From Kaistia algarum (GTDB lineage Bacteria; Pseudomonadota; Alphaproteobacteria; Rhizobiales; Kaistiaceae): a DNA stretch of 64,000 nt. Numbering within the stretch: position 1 is the stretch's first letter; each line of letters begins with the position of its first letter. This document shows positions 8,738-17,799 of the stretch, one piece after another. The DNA lies in the NCBI RefSeq assembly GCF_026343945.1, contig NZ_JAPKNJ010000001.1, positions 868,001 through 932,000 of the forward strand. Direction: 5' to 3'. The notes under the pieces are model-generated. The model did not search any database and was not told the origin of the DNA. It saw nothing but the letters and a program-made list of their open reading frames with translations. A program made the translations under genes and the position numbers.

Positions 8738-10071
8738 CCCTTCTTCAGCCACAGCGGCGGCAGGGTCAGCGGGATCGAGGAAAGCAGCAGGATGTTGTCG
8801 CGGACCTCGACGCCGATCTGGTCGCGCACATAGGCGCGGCGGGCCTCGAAGCGGGCGGCGACCTGCGGGTGGCGCGCGGCGATCTCGGCCCGCAGGCTCG
8901 CATCGGCGACGGTCACCGGGTCCTCGCAATTCAGCGTCCAGCCGGCCGGCATCGGCACGGGGATGATGTCGATCTGGAACGGCATGCCGGAGGCGATCGT
9001 CTCTGTCGAGCCGGGGCGGATCGGCGAGTTCATCCACTCGTCATGTCCGGTCAGATGACCCGGATTAAGCGCAGAGCGCAGGCCGCCTTCGGCGAGCGTC
9101 GAGACCACCGCCTCATGGATCGCGCCGCCCTCGACGCCGATATCGGCGGTCTCGTACCAGGCGAGCAGGCCTTTGAAATAGGCGCTGGCGACCGCGACGA
9201 AATCATCGTCATGATCGCTGACGAGGCCGCCGCGGGCGGTGAGGCCGCCCCAGAAGCTGACCGCCGTGGTGACTCCGTCGCCGCGCGCCGGCTGCCGCGC
9301 CGACGGGCTCTTGAGGCCGATCACCGGCAGGGAGGCATCGCCGGTCGAGAACATCGGATGACAGTTCATCGGCTCGCCGGCGTAGCCCATGCGCGAGGCC
9401 GCCATCAGCTCGTTGTCGCCGAGGGTAAAGCCGGAAATGATGCGCCAGACGGCGAGCGAGGCGCGGGTCGCGGCCCATTCGGCTTCGGCGATCTGGTCGG
9501 CATCGACGACGGCGCGCAGGCCCGCCGTCGGATGCATCAGCACATGGGTGGCATCGACGATGTCGCCGACGACGAGCGCCAGGCTGTCGACGACATAGGC
9601 CGGGACGAAGAAGGTCGGCTTCGGGCCGTCCCATTCGCTGGCCTCTACATATTTCCAGCCCACGAGGCCGACGCGCTCGCCCTTGGCGAGCCCGAGCTCG
9701 CGCAGCACGGCGGCGAGGTTCGGCTTCAGCGACCGGTCCTGGCCCATCAGGCTCAGCGACTGGCAAAGATAGACGGCGATATCGGCAAGGCCCGCCACCG
9801 GCGCATAATCGATGTTCTCATTGCCGGTGACGATGACGCGCTCGCCGCGTGGCCCGAGCAGCAGCAGCGCCTCCTCGAAGCGCGGTTCGAAGCCGGTCAG
9901 GAAGACGATGTTGGCGAAGTGCTCGCGATCGGCATAGACGACGAGCCAGTCACAGCCGGCCGCCGCATAAGCCGCGCTGACCCGCGCCGCGTAGGTTTGC
10001 GCCGGTATGACGGGCCGCGCGAGCGGCGTGCCGAAATCGGGAAGGGTGACGGGGCTGAGCTTAATCGACAT
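8716..10071 (-). CDS. M24-family (creatinase/prolidase fold) protein, metal site incomplete
   Basis: A 451-residue protein with an N-terminal creatinase-like domain (about residues 30-190) and a C-terminal pita-bread domain. In M24 metallopeptidases two Asp, one His and two Glu bind metal. Here the first two Asp positions read VTTAVSFWGGLTARGG with no Asp, the His remains in GHLTGHDEW, the fourth position is Asp in GMPFQIDII, and the last Glu is kept in NCEDPVTV. That is closer to non-metal members such as creatinase than to aminopeptidase P. It is the last gene of the minus-strand operon with a guanidine-modifying hydrolase and a polyamine-type importer, so an amidinohydrolase or related C-N hydrolase role is plausible but inferred. 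Confidence 0.82.
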   Translation of the reverse strand: MSIKLSPVTLPDFGTPLARPVIPAQTYAARVSAAYAAAGCDWLVVYADREHFANIVFLTGFEPRFEEALLLLGPRGERVIVTGNENIDYAPVAGLADIAVYLCQSLSLMGQDRSLKPNLAAVLRELGLAKGERVGLVGWKYVEASEWDGPKPTFFVPAYVVDSLALVVGDIVDATHVLMHPTAGLRAVVDADQIAEAEWAATRASLAVWRIISGFTLGDNELMAASRMGYAGEPMNCHPMFSTGDASLPVIGLKSPSARQPARGDGVTTAVSFWGGLTARGGLVSDHDDDFVAVASAYFKGLLAWYETADIGVEGGAIHEAVVSTLAEGGLRSALNPGHLTGHDEWMNSPIRPGSTETIASGMPFQIDIIPVPMPAGWTLNCEDPVTVADASLRAEIAARHPQVAARFEARRAYVRDQIGVEVRDNILLLSSIPLTLPPLWLKKGYALVKG

Positions 10072-10140
10072 GGGGCCTCGCTGGGCGGGTTTGGAGAAGG
10101 CCGGCGCTTGCGGCCGGCGGCAAGGAAGAGGCGAGCGGCG

Positions 10141-11208
10141 CTAGTCCGGAAACAGGAAGCCGATCTGGTCAGGGCGGACGCGGCATTGCAGGGGCGCGCC
10201 GATCGCGACGGCGTCGGCGGAACCGTCGGCAAGGAACAGCGCCAGTTCCTCGCCTTCTGCCGCCTTGACCGTGATGCGATCACCAGCGCCATGGAAGGCG
10301 CGGTCGACCACCGTCACCTCGAAGGTCTGGTGATGTCCCTCGCCGCCGCCGATGGCGATATCCTCCGAGCGAATCCAGGCGGAGACCTCGCCGTCGCGGC
10401 TGTGGCTGGCGGGGTCGAAATGGGGCGGCGCCGGTATCTCGCGCCCAAGCAGCGACAGCGTGCCCGTCTCGGACGAGAAGCGGGCGCGGATCAGATTGTT
10501 GCCGCCGATGAAGCCGGCGACGAAGCGCGAGGCGGGATGGCGGTAGATCTCGCGCGGCGCGCCGATCTGCACGATCCGGCCATTCTGGAAGACGGCGATG
10601 CGATCCGACATCGCATAGGCCTCCTCCTGGTCATGGGTGACGAAGATGAAGGTCACGCCCGTCTCGCGGTGCAGGCGCTTCAATTCGCGCTGCATCGTCC
10701 CGCGCAGCGAACGGTCGAGCGCCGAGAGCGGCTCGTCGAGGAGGAGCAGGCGCGGGCTATAGGCGAGCGCACGGGCGAGCGCGACGCGCTGCTGCTGCCC
10801 GCCGGAAAGCTCGCGCGGCTTGCGGGCGGCGAGCTGGTCGAGGCCGACCAGCGCCAGCATCTGGTCGACGCGCTCGGCGATGGCGCGCTTCTGCCATTTG
10901 CGGACCTTGAGCGGGAAGGCGACATTGTCACGCACGGTCAGATGGGGAAACAGCGCATAGCCCTGGAAGACCAGCCCGAAATTGCGGTCTTCGGGGTCGA
11001 GATCGGTGACGTCGGTGCCGGAGAGGACGATGCCGCCTCCGTCCGGCTTGATGAAGCCGGCGATCGACATTAGCAGCGTGGTCTTGCCCGAGCCGGAGGG
11101 GCCGAGAAGGGTGATGAACTCACCCTCCTCGACCGAGAGATCGACGCCGTCGAGCGCCACCGCCAGGCCATAGCTTTTCCGCAGGCGGCGGATGTCGAGA
11201 AACGCCAT
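10141..11208 (-). CDS. ABC transporter ATPase (PotA-type)
   Basis: The ATP-hydrolysing subunit of a spermidine/putrescine-type importer, 355 residues. Walker A GPSGSGKTT (about residues 36-44), signature LSGGQQQRVALARAL, and Walker B RLLLLDEPLSALD are intact; a C-terminal TOBE-like domain follows from about residue 240. I chose ATG 11208 because it starts at the conserved N-terminus and sits two bases after the stop of the preceding gene; the frame is open to 11277 but that part overlaps the upstream gene. Same operon as the permeases and binding protein at 12285-15094. Confidence 0.93.
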   Translation of the reverse strand: MAFLDIRRLRKSYGLAVALDGVDLSVEEGEFITLLGPSGSGKTTLLMSIAGFIKPDGGGIVLSGTDVTDLDPEDRNFGLVFQGYALFPHLTVRDNVAFPLKVRKWQKRAIAERVDQMLALVGLDQLAARKPRELSGGQQQRVALARALAYSPRLLLLDEPLSALDRSLRGTMQRELKRLHRETGVTFIFVTHDQEEAYAMSDRIAVFQNGRIVQIGAPREIYRHPASRFVAGFIGGNNLIRARFSSETGTLSLLGREIPAPPHFDPASHSRDGEVSAWIRSEDIAIGGGEGHHQTFEVTVVDRAFHGAGDRITVKAAEGEELALFLADGSADAVAIGAPLQCRVRPDQIGFLFPD

Positions 11209-11210
11209 GG

Positions 11211-12251
11211 TCAGGCCGGGTCGCGGGCGAGCGGACCGGTCGAGCAATGGATGCCGCCGCCGCCGAGCTCGACGCATTCATAGTCGATCGTCAGCACCTC
11301 GATGCCGGCCTTGTCGAGCCGGTCGGCGAGGCGGGGCGTGCGAGTCTCGTGCATGAGCACGCGGCCGGGCGCGAGCGCCAGACAGTTGAGTGAGAAGGCA
11401 TTGTCCTCCGGCGGTAGCTCGATCATCTGGATGCCGCGCTTCACCAGTTCCTGGATGAAGATGTAGGGCAGCTCGTTGATGTTCACGATCGCCTTGTCAT
11501 GATCGATCATGATGAAGGAGCCGTCGATATGGATGCGGTAGCCCGGCATCGGCACCTTGATCAATTCGACGCCGACACTGTTGAGCAGCATCTCGACCTG
11601 CCGCACGCCCTCGGGATTGCAGGCGACGGAAACCGAACAGACCGCCGTCTTGTCATCGAGGATCGCGAAGCCGCCGCCCTCGAACACGGCTTCCCCATGC
11701 AGCGTGCCGAGGATCGGGCAACCGGCCTTGGCGAGCGCCTGCGTGACGGCCAGTTCCTCGCCGCGACGAACCTTGCGGGCGAGGCGGGTGACGATGGCGC
11801 CGCCCTTTACCGAGATGACACTGTCGCGGCAATAGATCTGCTTCATCGCGCCGGGCGCGGCCTTGTCGATCAAGACGACATCGACGCCCTCGGAACGCAG
11901 CAGCGCCGTGAACCTGTCATGAGCCTCCTGCATGGCGGCGAGGTCGGGCAGCGTCTTGCCGATCCAGTACCAACCCTTTTCGGGATCGCCGAAGCCTCCG
12001 ATCTCCGGCATCGGCATATCCTCGACGATGTTCAATTCGTCGCCCGGCCGGTGCATGAGCACGGCGCGCAGCTTGCCGACATCGGTGGTGCAGCCCCAGG
12101 GGCGGCCCCAGACGCGGGTCTGCTCGTCCGGATCGTCGAAGGCCGGCGACGGCACGGAGCAGAAGGTCTGGAAGAACTTCGCTTCCTTGTATTCGTGCTC
12201 GCTCATCGCCGGGGTATGGGCGCTCATATTGGGTTTCACGGCGGCATTCAT
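11211..12251 (-). CDS. Guanidine-modifying hydrolase (arginine deiminase / DDAH superfamily)
   Basis: A 346-residue cytoplasmic enzyme of the superfamily that attacks the guanidino carbon of arginine or its derivatives, releasing ammonia, an alkylamine or ornithine-type product. Conserved pieces are visible: YCRD substrate-binding Asp (about residue 143), EGGGF, the catalytic His in RIHIDGSF (about residue 242), and the nucleophile Cys in GGIHCSTGPL (about residue 336). It lies inside a PotABCD-type operon, with the ATPase after it and the permeases before it, which suggests the imported solute carries a guanidino group. Dimethylarginine, agmatine-like or other guanidino substrates cannot be separated by eye. 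Confidence 0.88.
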   Translation of the reverse strand: MNAAVKPNMSAHTPAMSEHEYKEAKFFQTFCSVPSPAFDDPDEQTRVWGRPWGCTTDVGKLRAVLMHRPGDELNIVEDMPMPEIGGFGDPEKGWYWIGKTLPDLAAMQEAHDRFTALLRSEGVDVVLIDKAAPGAMKQIYCRDSVISVKGGAIVTRLARKVRRGEELAVTQALAKAGCPILGTLHGEAVFEGGGFAILDDKTAVCSVSVACNPEGVRQVEMLLNSVGVELIKVPMPGYRIHIDGSFIMIDHDKAIVNINELPYIFIQELVKRGIQMIELPPEDNAFSLNCLALAPGRVLMHETRTPRLADRLDKAGIEVLTIDYECVELGGGGIHCSTGPLARDPA

Positions 12252-12284
12252 CAGGGCGTTCCTTTCGCAGGAGGTTTGTTGAAA

Positions 12285-13091
12285 TTATCTGGAAGGGGCC
12301 CGGCCGCGCTCGACGAAGAGGACGCGGACGAGAAGGGCAAGAAGCGTGGCGAGCAGCAGCACCGAGGCGATGGCGGCCAGCGCCGGATCGACGGAATCGG
12401 CGATCGAGGTCCAGATCCGGCGCGGCAGCGTCACGATGTGGCGGCCTGTAATGAACAGCGTCACCGTGATCTCGTCCCAAGAGGTGATGAAGGCGAGGAC
12501 GGCGCCGGCGCCGATGCCGGAGGCGAGGTTGGGCACGATGACGCGCAGGAAGATGGTCGGCGGCCGGGCGCCGAGCGAGCGCGCCGCCTGGACCATGCGC
12601 GGATCGAGATTGGAAAGGCTGGCGCCGATCGCGAGCACGGCCAATGGAATGGCCAGCATGACGTGAACTATGGTGACGCCGATCCAGCTGTCGAGCAGGC
12701 CGAAGCGCGACCAGAGCTTCACCATGCCGACGGCGTAGATGATCGGCGGCACGATCAGCGGCGACAGCAGCACGACGCGCAGCATGGACGGCCAGCGGCC
12801 GACATAGACCCAGGCGCCAATGGCATAAGCAGCCGCGACCGTGGTGGCCAGCAAGCTGGATATGAGCGCGATGACGAAGCTCGTCAGCATGCTGGCGAGC
12901 CAGCCGGCGCGCCAGTCGAGCAGAGAGGCATAGTGCGACAACGAGATGCCGTCCTGCGGCAGCGAGAGATAGTCGCGGTCGGTCAGCGATACGGTAATGA
13001 CGACGAGGATCGGCACGAAGAGGAAGGCCAGCAGCAGCCAGGCGAAGAATTTCGGCGCGCCGATCTGGGCGAGGCGGCGGACGGGGGTCAT
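12285..13091 (-). CDS. ABC transporter permease (PotC-type)
   Basis: An inner-membrane permease of 268 residues with about six hydrophobic helices and the EAA-like loop reading VQAARSLGARPPTIFLRVIVP (about residue 165). It overlaps the preceding permease by 4 bases and is followed after 33 bases by the guanidine-modifying hydrolase. The IVPPIIYAVGMVKLW segment is typical of PotC/PotI subunits. Confidence 0.92.
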   Translation of the reverse strand: MTPVRRLAQIGAPKFFAWLLLAFLFVPILVVITVSLTDRDYLSLPQDGISLSHYASLLDWRAGWLASMLTSFVIALISSLLATTVAAAYAIGAWVYVGRWPSMLRVVLLSPLIVPPIIYAVGMVKLWSRFGLLDSWIGVTIVHVMLAIPLAVLAIGASLSNLDPRMVQAARSLGARPPTIFLRVIVPNLASGIGAGAVLAFITSWDEITVTLFITGRHIVTLPRRIWTSIADSVDPALAAIASVLLLATLLALLVRVLFVERGRAPSR

Positions 13092-13927
13092 GCGCGCCCT
13101 CCCCCGAAGGCGGCGCGCATCGCCGGATGCCGCATGGCGATCGCCACCAGGATGCCGACGGCGACCAGCATCAGGGTCGAGAGTGCCGTGGCGACGCCCC
13201 AGCGCAGCGTCGAGGAAATCTGGACTGAGATATATTCGGCGATCATCAGCACCCGGCCGGCACCGAGGATTGCCGGCGTCACCAGGAAGCCGAGCGAGAA
13301 GATGATGGTGAACAGCGACGCGATCGAAATCCCCGGCAGGCTCAGTGGCAGCCAGACGCGCCAGAACACTGTCGCCGGCTGCGCGCCCAGCGAGCGGGCC
13401 GCCTGGATAATGCGCCGGTCGATATCGCCGAGATTGGCGACGAGCAGCAGGATCGCAAACGGCATCATGTAATGCACCATGCCGATGATGACGCCGAACT
13501 GGTTGTAGACGAGATCCAGCGGCTCGGAGATCAGGCCGGTCTGCGTCAGAGCCGTGTTGAGGACGCCGTTGCGGCGCAGGATCGTGATCCAGGAAAAAGC
13601 GCGCACCAGCACCGAGATCCAGAACGGCACCATGACGAGGAACAGCGCGACGCGGCGCAGTTCGCGGCGCATCTGGACGATGGCGAAGGCGACGACATAG
13701 GCGAGCACCACCGTGATCGCCGTCGTCAGAACCGAGACGATGACCGTGGTGCGGACGACGCGGCCGATCGCGGCATTGCCGAACAGGCTCACATAGTTCC
13801 CGAATCCAGGCTTCGGCTCAAGAAAGCTCAGTGCCAGAACCTGGAGAATGGGAAACACATAAAGGCCGATCGCCAGCACGGCGGCCGGCAAGGTGAGCGC
13901 GAGCGCCCAGCGCTGGAAGCGGGTCAT
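13088..13927 (-). CDS. ABC transporter permease (PotB-type)
   Basis: An inner-membrane permease, 279 residues, partner of the PotC-type subunit. The N-terminal helix is at about residues 8-29; the EAA-like loop IQAARSLGAQPATVFWRVWLP is near residue 180. The order binding protein, PotB-type, PotC-type fits polyamine/opine-class importers. A strong hairpin sits between this gene and the upstream binding-protein gene. Confidence 0.92.
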   Translation of the reverse strand: MTRFQRWALALTLPAAVLAIGLYVFPILQVLALSFLEPKPGFGNYVSLFGNAAIGRVVRTTVIVSVLTTAITVVLAYVVAFAIVQMRRELRRVALFLVMVPFWISVLVRAFSWITILRRNGVLNTALTQTGLISEPLDLVYNQFGVIIGMVHYMMPFAILLLVANLGDIDRRIIQAARSLGAQPATVFWRVWLPLSLPGISIASLFTIIFSLGFLVTPAILGAGRVLMIAEYISVQISSTLRWGVATALSTLMLVAVGILVAIAMRHPAMRAAFGGGRA

Positions 13928-13946
13928 GCGGCCCTCGTCGTGTCGC

Positions 13947-13983
13947 CGCGCCAGCCATCCGCCATTGGTCGATGGCTGGCGCG
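13947..13983 (-). promoter_or_regulatory. Stem-loop between binding-protein and permease genes
   Basis: Perfect 13-bp inverted repeat (CGCGCCAGCCATC / GATGGCTGGCGCG) with an 11-base loop, filling the 63-base gap between the binding-protein stop (13991) and the permease start (13927). Probable mRNA-stabilising or partial-termination element. Confidence 0.7.
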
Positions 13984-13990
13984 ATTTCGA

Positions 13991-15094
13991 CTAGCGGGAA
14001 ATGAAGTCGAGGAAGCGGTTCTGCAGCTCGGCTTCGTTCTCGGCGTAATAGGCCGCCTGGATCTTCAGCGCTGTAGCGACGTTCTCCGGCGCCAGCGGAT
14101 AGACCGCCTTGTCGGCATCGGTCATCAAATCCAGCGCCTTCGGGTTGGAGGGGCCATTGCCCATCAGGCGCAGCAGCGTGACCTGGCCCTCGGGCTGCAG
14201 CGAGGAGTTGATGAAGTCGAACACCTTCTTGCCGGCCGGATTGCCCTTCGGCACGGACCAGGCGCTGGAGAAGAGCAATTGCTGCGCCCAGGTCCAGGTG
14301 AATTCCGGGTTCTCCTTGCGCAGGAGATTGGCGCGGGTGTGCCAGACATTGCCCATCACGACCTCGCCATCGCGGAACAGCTGCTGGCTCTGCGCGCCGC
14401 CTTCCCAGAAGATGATCTGCGGTAGGAGCGGCTCGAGCTTCTTGAAGGCCCGGTCGACGTCGAGCGGATACATATCCTCCGGCTTGACGCCATCGGCGAG
14501 CAGGACGGATTCGAGCTGGCCCTGGATCCATTTGCACATGGTGCGTTTGCCAGGGAATTTCTCCAGATCGAAGAAATCGGCCCAGCCGGCCGGGACCTTG
14601 CCGCCGGTCTTCTTGACATCATAGGCGAGGACGTTGGCGAAGGTGTAGTTGCAGATGCCGAACTCGGCGGTCATGTCCGGGCCGACGAGGGACTTGTCGA
14701 CGATCGAATAGTCGATTGGTTCGACGAAGCCACCCGTACCGAGCACGACTGCATCGACCATGCCGCCATCGGTGACGTCCCAGATGACGTTCTTGGATTC
14801 GACCATGGCGCGGATGGCGCCGGTGGACGGGCCGGCGCCATCGACAGAAACGGGCATGCCGGTCGCTGCCGTGAACGGCGCGCCATAGGCCTTCTGGAAT
14901 GCTTCCAGCGCGGCGCCGCCCCAATTGCAGATCACGATCTCATTGGCGGCGGCCGAGGCCGAGCCCGGACGGATGGCGACGGCGAGGCCGAGGCCGGCCA
15001 TCGCGGTCAGGAAGGCGCGGCGATCGAGCTTGCCTGTGCGGAACTTCTCCAGCGCGATCTCGGCGCTGTCTTTGCTAAAGCGGTTTACCGACAT
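13991..15094 (-). CDS. ABC transporter periplasmic binding protein (PotD-type, Tat-like signal)
   Basis: A 367-residue extracellular solute-binding protein of the spermidine/putrescine class. The N-terminus has a twin-arginine-like signal (DRRAFLTAMAGLGLAVA, about residues 24-40, cleavage after SASA). The mature start NEIVICNWGGAALEAFQKAY is typical of this class. The ATG at 15094 has AAGGGAA 6 bases upstream; the frame is open to 15211 but that extension lacks a signal-like start. First gene of a six-gene minus-strand operon running to the M24 gene at 8716. Confidence 0.92.
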   Translation of the reverse strand: MSVNRFSKDSAEIALEKFRTGKLDRRAFLTAMAGLGLAVAIRPGSASAAANEIVICNWGGAALEAFQKAYGAPFTAATGMPVSVDGAGPSTGAIRAMVESKNVIWDVTDGGMVDAVVLGTGGFVEPIDYSIVDKSLVGPDMTAEFGICNYTFANVLAYDVKKTGGKVPAGWADFFDLEKFPGKRTMCKWIQGQLESVLLADGVKPEDMYPLDVDRAFKKLEPLLPQIIFWEGGAQSQQLFRDGEVVMGNVWHTRANLLRKENPEFTWTWAQQLLFSSAWSVPKGNPAGKKVFDFINSSLQPEGQVTLLRLMGNGPSNPKALDLMTDADKAVYPLAPENVATALKIQAAYYAENEAELQNRFLDFISR

Positions 15095-15184
15095 GTTGTT
15101 CCCTTGCTGTTCTCTGGTCGTGCCGATGGTCTGCGGCGTCTCCCCTGAGCGAAGGCGTGGCGGGTTCCCCGTCTCGCGCCTTTT

Positions 15185-15223
15185 GGTCCGCCGGCAGCGC
15201 CCATCGGGCACTCCGGCCGGACC
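15185..15223 (-). terminator. Possible terminator hairpin after GntR gene
   Basis: Inverted repeat GGTCCGCCGG / CCGGCCGGACC with one bulged base, in the 238-base gap between the regulator stop (15333) and the binding-protein start (15094). No clear T tract. Confidence 0.35.
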
Positions 15224-15332
15224 GACCGAAGGACCGACGTGGCATCGCTGACGATGCTGCGCTCGCCCCTTCGGCCTTCATGCGGCGCCGGGCTGCCCCG
15301 GCGGTCTCGTCTTGCAGATACCCGCGCCGGCC

Positions 15333-16046
15333 TCAGGCCTCGTCGGAGGCGCGGAAATAGTCGGCGTTCAAAGCCTTCAGATCGGCCTGGTCGACATTCA
15401 CATTGCGGATGTGAGCGGCGAGCCGCGTCGAGGCGAGCGCCGGATCACGGCCCCTGACCGCCTCCAGCACGCCCTTGTGCTCCAGGACGATCGCCTCGAT
15501 GTGATCGCGCCGCATGCCGATCAGGAACTGCACCCGCATCATGTCGGCGCTGACATGCAGGCAGGCCGTCCAGGCCCGCTCGACGCCAAAGGCGCGCATC
15601 AGGCCGGAATGAAAGCGCATGTCGGCGCGGTGCAGGCCGGCGCGGTCGTTCTTGTCGATCGAGCGCTCCTGCTCGCGCAGCAGCATTTCAAGCTCGTCCA
15701 GCGTCGCCGGATCGGGCGTCACGTCGGTGCGCGCCACCACGGCGCTTTCCAGTGCCGAGCGGATGAACACCGCTTCGTGGACGCGCCGCATGTCGATCCG
15801 CGAGACCAGCGTGCCGCTCTGCGGCGAGATCTCGATCAGCCCCTCGTCGAACAGCCGCCCGAAAGCCTCGCGCACCGGGGTGCGGCTGATGCCCATCGAC
15901 TTGGCGACGTCGGTCTCGGAGATATTGGTTCCCGGCTTGAGCCTGCCGGTAACGATCGCCTCCCGCAGTTCGATGCAGGCCCGCGCCGAGATCGTGTCGC
16001 GCTTGCCGGACTGGGCAGGATCGATGGGGGAATTTAGTGTCAGCAT
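15333..16046 (-). CDS. GntR-family regulator, FCD subfamily
   Basis: A 237-residue DNA-binding repressor. The N-terminal winged helix covers about residues 15-85 (LREAIVTGRLKPGTNISE, then SRTPVREAFGRLFDEGL); the C-terminal FCD ligand domain has the expected metal/ligand His and Asp spread (RADMRFHSGLM, AAHIRN). ATG at 16046; the frame is open far upstream only as antisense to the dehydrogenase gene region. It sits between the aldolase/dehydrogenase pair and the polyamine-type importer, all on the minus strand. A GTATAC-centred site just upstream of its own start and a longer one before the aldolase gene suggest it controls both. Confidence 0.9.
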   Translation of the reverse strand: MLTLNSPIDPAQSGKRDTISARACIELREAIVTGRLKPGTNISETDVAKSMGISRTPVREAFGRLFDEGLIEISPQSGTLVSRIDMRRVHEAVFIRSALESAVVARTDVTPDPATLDELEMLLREQERSIDKNDRAGLHRADMRFHSGLMRAFGVERAWTACLHVSADMMRVQFLIGMRRDHIEAIVLEHKGVLEAVRGRDPALASTRLAAHIRNVNVDQADLKALNADYFRASDEA

Positions 16047-16060
16047 GGCTGTATACTGGT
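16047..16060. promoter_or_regulatory. Candidate GntR operator, GTATAC core
   Basis: GGCTGTATACTGGT directly upstream of the regulator ATG. It shares CTGTATAC with the perfect palindrome at 17800-17817, consistent with autoregulation. Inferred from sequence only. Confidence 0.4.
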
Positions 16061-16095
16061 GTCCAGATTGGAACTGTGTCAAGCGGCAAACGCGA

Positions 16096-17046
16096 TCATA
16101 GGCTCGTCTTCGTTGCGGCGGCAGCGCGCACAAGTCCCGGCAGCGGTGCGGCGGTGCGCAGCGCCTCGATCGCGGCAGCGAGCGAGCGGGCCGCGCCGGC
16201 CGGCGTTGGCAGGCCGCCAATATGCGGCGTGATGCGCACGCGCTCATGCGACCAAATCCAGTGCGCTCGCGGCAGCGGCTCTTCCGCGAAGGCATCGAGA
16301 AAGGCGCAGCCGATTTCCCCTGCATCGAGCGCATTCTGGAGCGCCACCTCGTCGAGATGGCCGCCACGGCCAAGATTGACGAGATAGGCGCCGGGTGTGA
16401 GCCGCGCGAACAGCGGAGCCGACAGGATGCCGACCGTCTCCGGCGCCAGCGGCAGCAAATTGACCAGGATATTCGCGCCGTAGACGCAATCGGCGAGGCC
16501 TGCCTGTCCGCTGAAGGTCTCAACCCCTGGTAGGCAGCGCGACGTACGCGACCACGCCCGTACTGTGAAGCCGGCAGCCGCGAGCGTCGTGGCGACCGTT
16601 GAGCCAATCGGGCCGAGGCCCAGCACTGCAACACGCGCATCCGCCCGAGTCCTGCGGCGGGCGAAAACCGGGTCCCAGATGCCGTGCGCCTGGTCGATAC
16701 GGTATTTCTGATCATTGAGTAGGAAAGCGAATGCCGCATGGCATGCGTAGTCGGCCAGCTCCGCCGCCTGCCCGTCATCAATCAGACGAACGATCGGCAG
16801 ATGAGCCGGAATACGCAGATCGGCAACGAGATGATCGGCGCCCGCACCGAAGCAGAAGACGAGCTTCAGGCTCTCCGGCAGGTCCGGAAAAGGTTCCTCC
16901 AGCTTCCACACCGCGAGCACGTCGTAATTTCCATCCGCTGGACCGTCCGGGAAGCGCCAGCTCTCCACATCCGGCACCCATCCGGCCAGCGCCGCGCCGA
17001 ATTCATCGCCATAAGCGAGTGGGTCGGCGAGGAGCACGCGGACCAC
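16096..17046 (-). CDS. D-isomer-specific 2-hydroxyacid dehydrogenase (glyoxylate/hydroxypyruvate reductase-like)
   Basis: A 316-residue NAD(P)H-dependent oxidoreductase. Rossmann motif GLGPIGSTVA lies near residue 141, and the catalytic set is complete: Arg in NLGRGGHLDE, Glu in FAEEPLP, His in TPHIGGLP. Length fits the short GhrA-like subgroup. No ATG fits; I propose GTG at 17046, 7 bases after AGGAG, rather than GTG 17052, which is one base from it. The gene begins 10 bases after the aldolase stop, so they are co-transcribed and probably act in sequence on a hydroxyacid or its aldol product. Confidence 0.85.
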   Translation of the reverse strand: MVRVLLADPLAYGDEFGAALAGWVPDVESWRFPDGPADGNYDVLAVWKLEEPFPDLPESLKLVFCFGAGADHLVADLRIPAHLPIVRLIDDGQAAELADYACHAAFAFLLNDQKYRIDQAHGIWDPVFARRRTRADARVAVLGLGPIGSTVATTLAAAGFTVRAWSRTSRCLPGVETFSGQAGLADCVYGANILVNLLPLAPETVGILSAPLFARLTPGAYLVNLGRGGHLDEVALQNALDAGEIGCAFLDAFAEEPLPRAHWIWSHERVRITPHIGGLPTPAGAARSLAAAIEALRTAAPLPGLVRAAAATKTSL

Positions 17047-17056
17047 GCCCACGCTC

Positions 17057-17782
17057 CTAGAACGGCAAAGCGGCGAGGCGCCGCAGCGCCTGCCATTCGA
17101 GCCCGGCGGCACCGTCGGGATCGGCGTCGTACTGGCCGACCGTCCGCGCCTGCACGTCCGGAGACGGGATCACCAGCCTGGCGCCGGAAGCCATGGCGGC
17201 GAGTTGCATCTTGCAGGCCTGCTCCAGATTATACATGAGCCCGAACGCCTCGCCGACCGTGCGCCCGACCGTCAACAGGCCGTGATTGCGCAGGATCATG
17301 GTGTTGTTGGCGCCGAGATCGGCGACGAGGCGGACCTGCTCGTCGCGATCGAGCGCGATGCCCTCGAAGGCGTGATAGCTGACGCGCCCATGGAACAGCA
17401 GCGCCGTCTGATTGAGCGGCAGCAGCCCCTCCTCCAGGCAGCTCAGCGCGACGCCGGCTACCGTATGGGTATGGACGACGCACATGGCGTCGGGTCGCGC
17501 GGTGTGGATCGCCGTGTGGATCACGATGCCGGCAGTGTTGATCGGCGCCTGCGTGCCGCGGACCTGGTTGCCGTCATGATCGATGACGAGCAGCGAATCC
17601 GGCGTCACCTCGCGGAAGAGATCGCCATAGCGGTTGATCAGCAGCTTGTCGGGCTCCTGAGGCAGCCGCGCCGAGACATGGGTGTGGATGAGATCGTCCA
17701 TGCCGAAGCGGGCGATGAGCCTGTAGACGGCGGCCAGATCCTCGCGGACGGCCTGCTCCGACATGCGTTCGGCGGATTTCAT
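17057..17782 (-). CDS. Class II aldolase/adducin family protein
   Basis: A 241-residue cytoplasmic zinc enzyme of the fuculose-aldolase fold. Zinc-ligand histidines are seen in LIHTHVSARL (about residue 33), VVHTHTVAG (about residue 102) and LRNHGLLTVG (about residue 160). Members cleave phosphorylated ketoses or decarboxylate hydroxyacids; the exact reaction is not readable. First gene of the pair with the 2-hydroxyacid dehydrogenase. A perfect 18-bp palindrome lies 18 bases upstream of the ATG, so the neighbouring GntR/FCD protein probably regulates it. Confidence 0.9.
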   Translation of the reverse strand: MKSAERMSEQAVREDLAAVYRLIARFGMDDLIHTHVSARLPQEPDKLLINRYGDLFREVTPDSLLVIDHDGNQVRGTQAPINTAGIVIHTAIHTARPDAMCVVHTHTVAGVALSCLEEGLLPLNQTALLFHGRVSYHAFEGIALDRDEQVRLVADLGANNTMILRNHGLLTVGRTVGEAFGLMYNLEQACKMQLAAMASGARLVIPSPDVQARTVGQYDADPDGAAGLEWQALRRLAALPF

Positions 17783-17799
17783 TCCCTATTCCTTTCTGC

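Noticed and set aside
8869..11073. Long plus-strand open frame of 734 codons
   Set aside because: Antisense to the M24 and ATPase genes, which have full family motifs; the long frame comes from high GC at third codon positions.
11499..13472. Long plus-strand open frame of 657 codons
   Set aside because: Lies opposite the guanidine hydrolase and permease genes; composition is dominated by Arg, Gly, Asp and His without any domain.
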